DNA from: Candidatus Thalassarchaeaceae archaeon
GTDB lineage: Archaea > Thermoplasmatota > Poseidoniia > Poseidoniales > Thalassarchaeaceae
Assembly: GCA_030747475.1 (NCBI GenBank)
Contig: JASLKO010000021.1
Coordinates: 1-14,043 of the forward strand
Length of the DNA stretch: 14,043 bases
Reading direction: 5' to 3'
Position 1 is the first letter of the stretch; the number at the start of each line of letters is the position of its first letter. The notes under the pieces were generated by a model that was not told the origin of the DNA, did no database searches, and worked only from the letters and a program-made list of their open reading frames with translations. Position numbers and translations under genes: made by a program. This document shows, one piece after another, positions 13,470 through 14,043 of this stretch.

Positions 13470-13510
13470 CAACGCTAAGAGCGGGGTGGGATGACCGGCA
13501 ACGCTCAGAG
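13470..13510. repeat. Short direct repeat between the Nudix and DHH genes
   Basis: CAACGCTAAGAG (13470-13481) and CAACGCTCAGAG (13499-13510) differ at one base and are 29 bp apart start to start, close to three helical turns. They lie between two divergent start codons, so they could be paired regulator sites. The second copy leads into the Shine-Dalgarno site of the DHH gene. Confidence 0.3.
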
Positions 13511-13515
13511 AGGTG
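13510..13515 (+). promoter_or_regulatory. Shine-Dalgarno site deciding the GTG start of the DHH gene
   Basis: GAGGTG sits 6 nt before a GTG at 13522. An in-frame TGA at 13492-13494 limits how far upstream the gene can start, and no ATG exists between that stop and the conserved first motif. An in-frame GTG at 13513 overlaps the site itself. Confidence 0.6.
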
Positions 13516-13521
13516 TGTTCA

Positions 13522-14043
13522 GTGGATGTCTCAGAATTAAACATCGAACGTATTGTTGCTGATGGAGATCTTGATGGGTTGCTATCTGCAGCCATAATTC
13601 GCAGAGTATGGGGCAATATTCCTGTTCGCTTCAGTCACCCTGCTGAGGTCAGAAAGGGAGATGTTGATGATTGGATGGATCGGAAAACTGCAGTAGTAGA
13701 CTTGCCATTTCATCCATTGTGTGGGTTGCATATTGATCACCATCTCACAAACAAGCCAACAGATGAACAACAAATCTCCGCTGAAAACAATGGATGCAAA
13801 ATAATCTGGAATGGTGCATTGAGTGCGGCCAGAGTATGTTTCGATACATTCAGAAACACGGTGAATCTAGATGATATTTCAATCTGGATGGGCATGGTAG
13901 ACAAATTGGATGGAGGGAAAATCAGCAAGGAAGAATTCCTATCGGATCATCCTATTGTCTGGATTGGAAGAACCATCGATTCACAGGATGATGAATATTG
14001 CCAAGAATTGCTCAAACATATTGTCGATGGTATCGACCCGATA
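13522..14043 (+). CDS. DHH-family phosphoesterase, N-terminal part (3' end outside window)
   Basis: 174 codons from a GTG at 13522 to the window edge, still open. The first DHH-domain motifs are present: IVADGDLDGLLSAAII (11-26) with Asp14, Asp16 and Asp18, a second-motif Asp60 in AVVDLPFHP, and the signature HIDHHLTN (70-77). These form the two-metal site of phosphoesterases that cleave nucleic-acid ends, cyclic dinucleotides or polyphosphates. The first position of the usual HxDxDG motif is Asp rather than His, which occurs in some archaeal branches. The remaining DHHA1 or other C-terminal domain that would tell nuclease from small-molecule phosphodiesterase is cut off. It is divergent from the Nudix gene with a 110-bp gap (from the chosen Nudix start). 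Confidence 0.85.
   Translation, partial: MDVSELNIERIVADGDLDGLLSAAIIRRVWGNIPVRFSHPAEVRKGDVDDWMDRKTAVVDLPFHPLCGLHIDHHLTNKPTDEQQISAENNGCKIIWNGALSAARVCFDTFRNTVNLDDISIWMGMVDKLDGGKISKEEFLSDHPIVWIGRTIDSQDDEYCQELLKHIVDGIDPI

Noticed and set aside
1..14043. CRISPR array, transposon, phage or defence genes
   Set aside because: No regularly spaced identical repeats, transposase motifs, terminal inverted repeats or phage-like products were seen.

Overview
The window looks like archaeal chromosomal DNA, most plausibly from a planktonic marine euryarchaeon of the Marine Group II / Poseidoniales type. This is an inference. It rests on a giant secreted beta-propeller protein, TATA-like boxes rather than -35/-10 promoters, some genes with Shine-Dalgarno sites and others without, very compact gene ends, and a mix of archaeal-style and bacterial-style metabolic genes. 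No rRNA, tRNA, CRISPR, transposon or phage gene was seen, so taxonomy cannot be fixed from here.

Positions 1-6443 (minus strand) are one uninterrupted reading frame whose 3' end lies outside the window. It encodes at least 2147 residues: a signal peptide, a beta-sandwich-like N-terminal region, about 1600 residues of beta-propeller repeats (about 35 blades by eye, enough for five seven-bladed propellers), a second sandwich-like region, and two fibronectin-III-like domains at the cut edge. It is probably a cell-surface or secreted binding protein.

Positions 6444-6688 are a divergent intergenic region with an 18-bp perfect palindrome and a TATA-like box. To its right, maeB (malic enzyme fused to a phosphotransacetylase-like domain) and a group II PLP-dependent decarboxylase of the glutamate/cysteine-sulfinate type form a tight two-gene operon. 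The decarboxylase runs 41 bp into the 3' end of the opposing rlmH gene (23S rRNA pseudouridine methyltransferase).

Divergent from rlmH is a rightward run: an unknown Trp-rich small protein, an unknown five-helix membrane protein with a helical cytoplasmic tail, an unknown two-helix small membrane protein, and a PduO-type cob(I)alamin adenosyltransferase. The last gene meets a leftward Nudix hydrolase gene with interlocked stop codons. Divergent from the Nudix gene, a DHH-family phosphoesterase starts with GTG and runs off the right edge.

The metabolic genes are largely housekeeping (pyruvate/NAD(P)H supply, amino-acid decarboxylation, B12 activation, nucleotide clean-up, ribosome modification). 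The least explained parts are the giant propeller protein, the palindrome in front of it, and the three-gene unknown membrane cluster.
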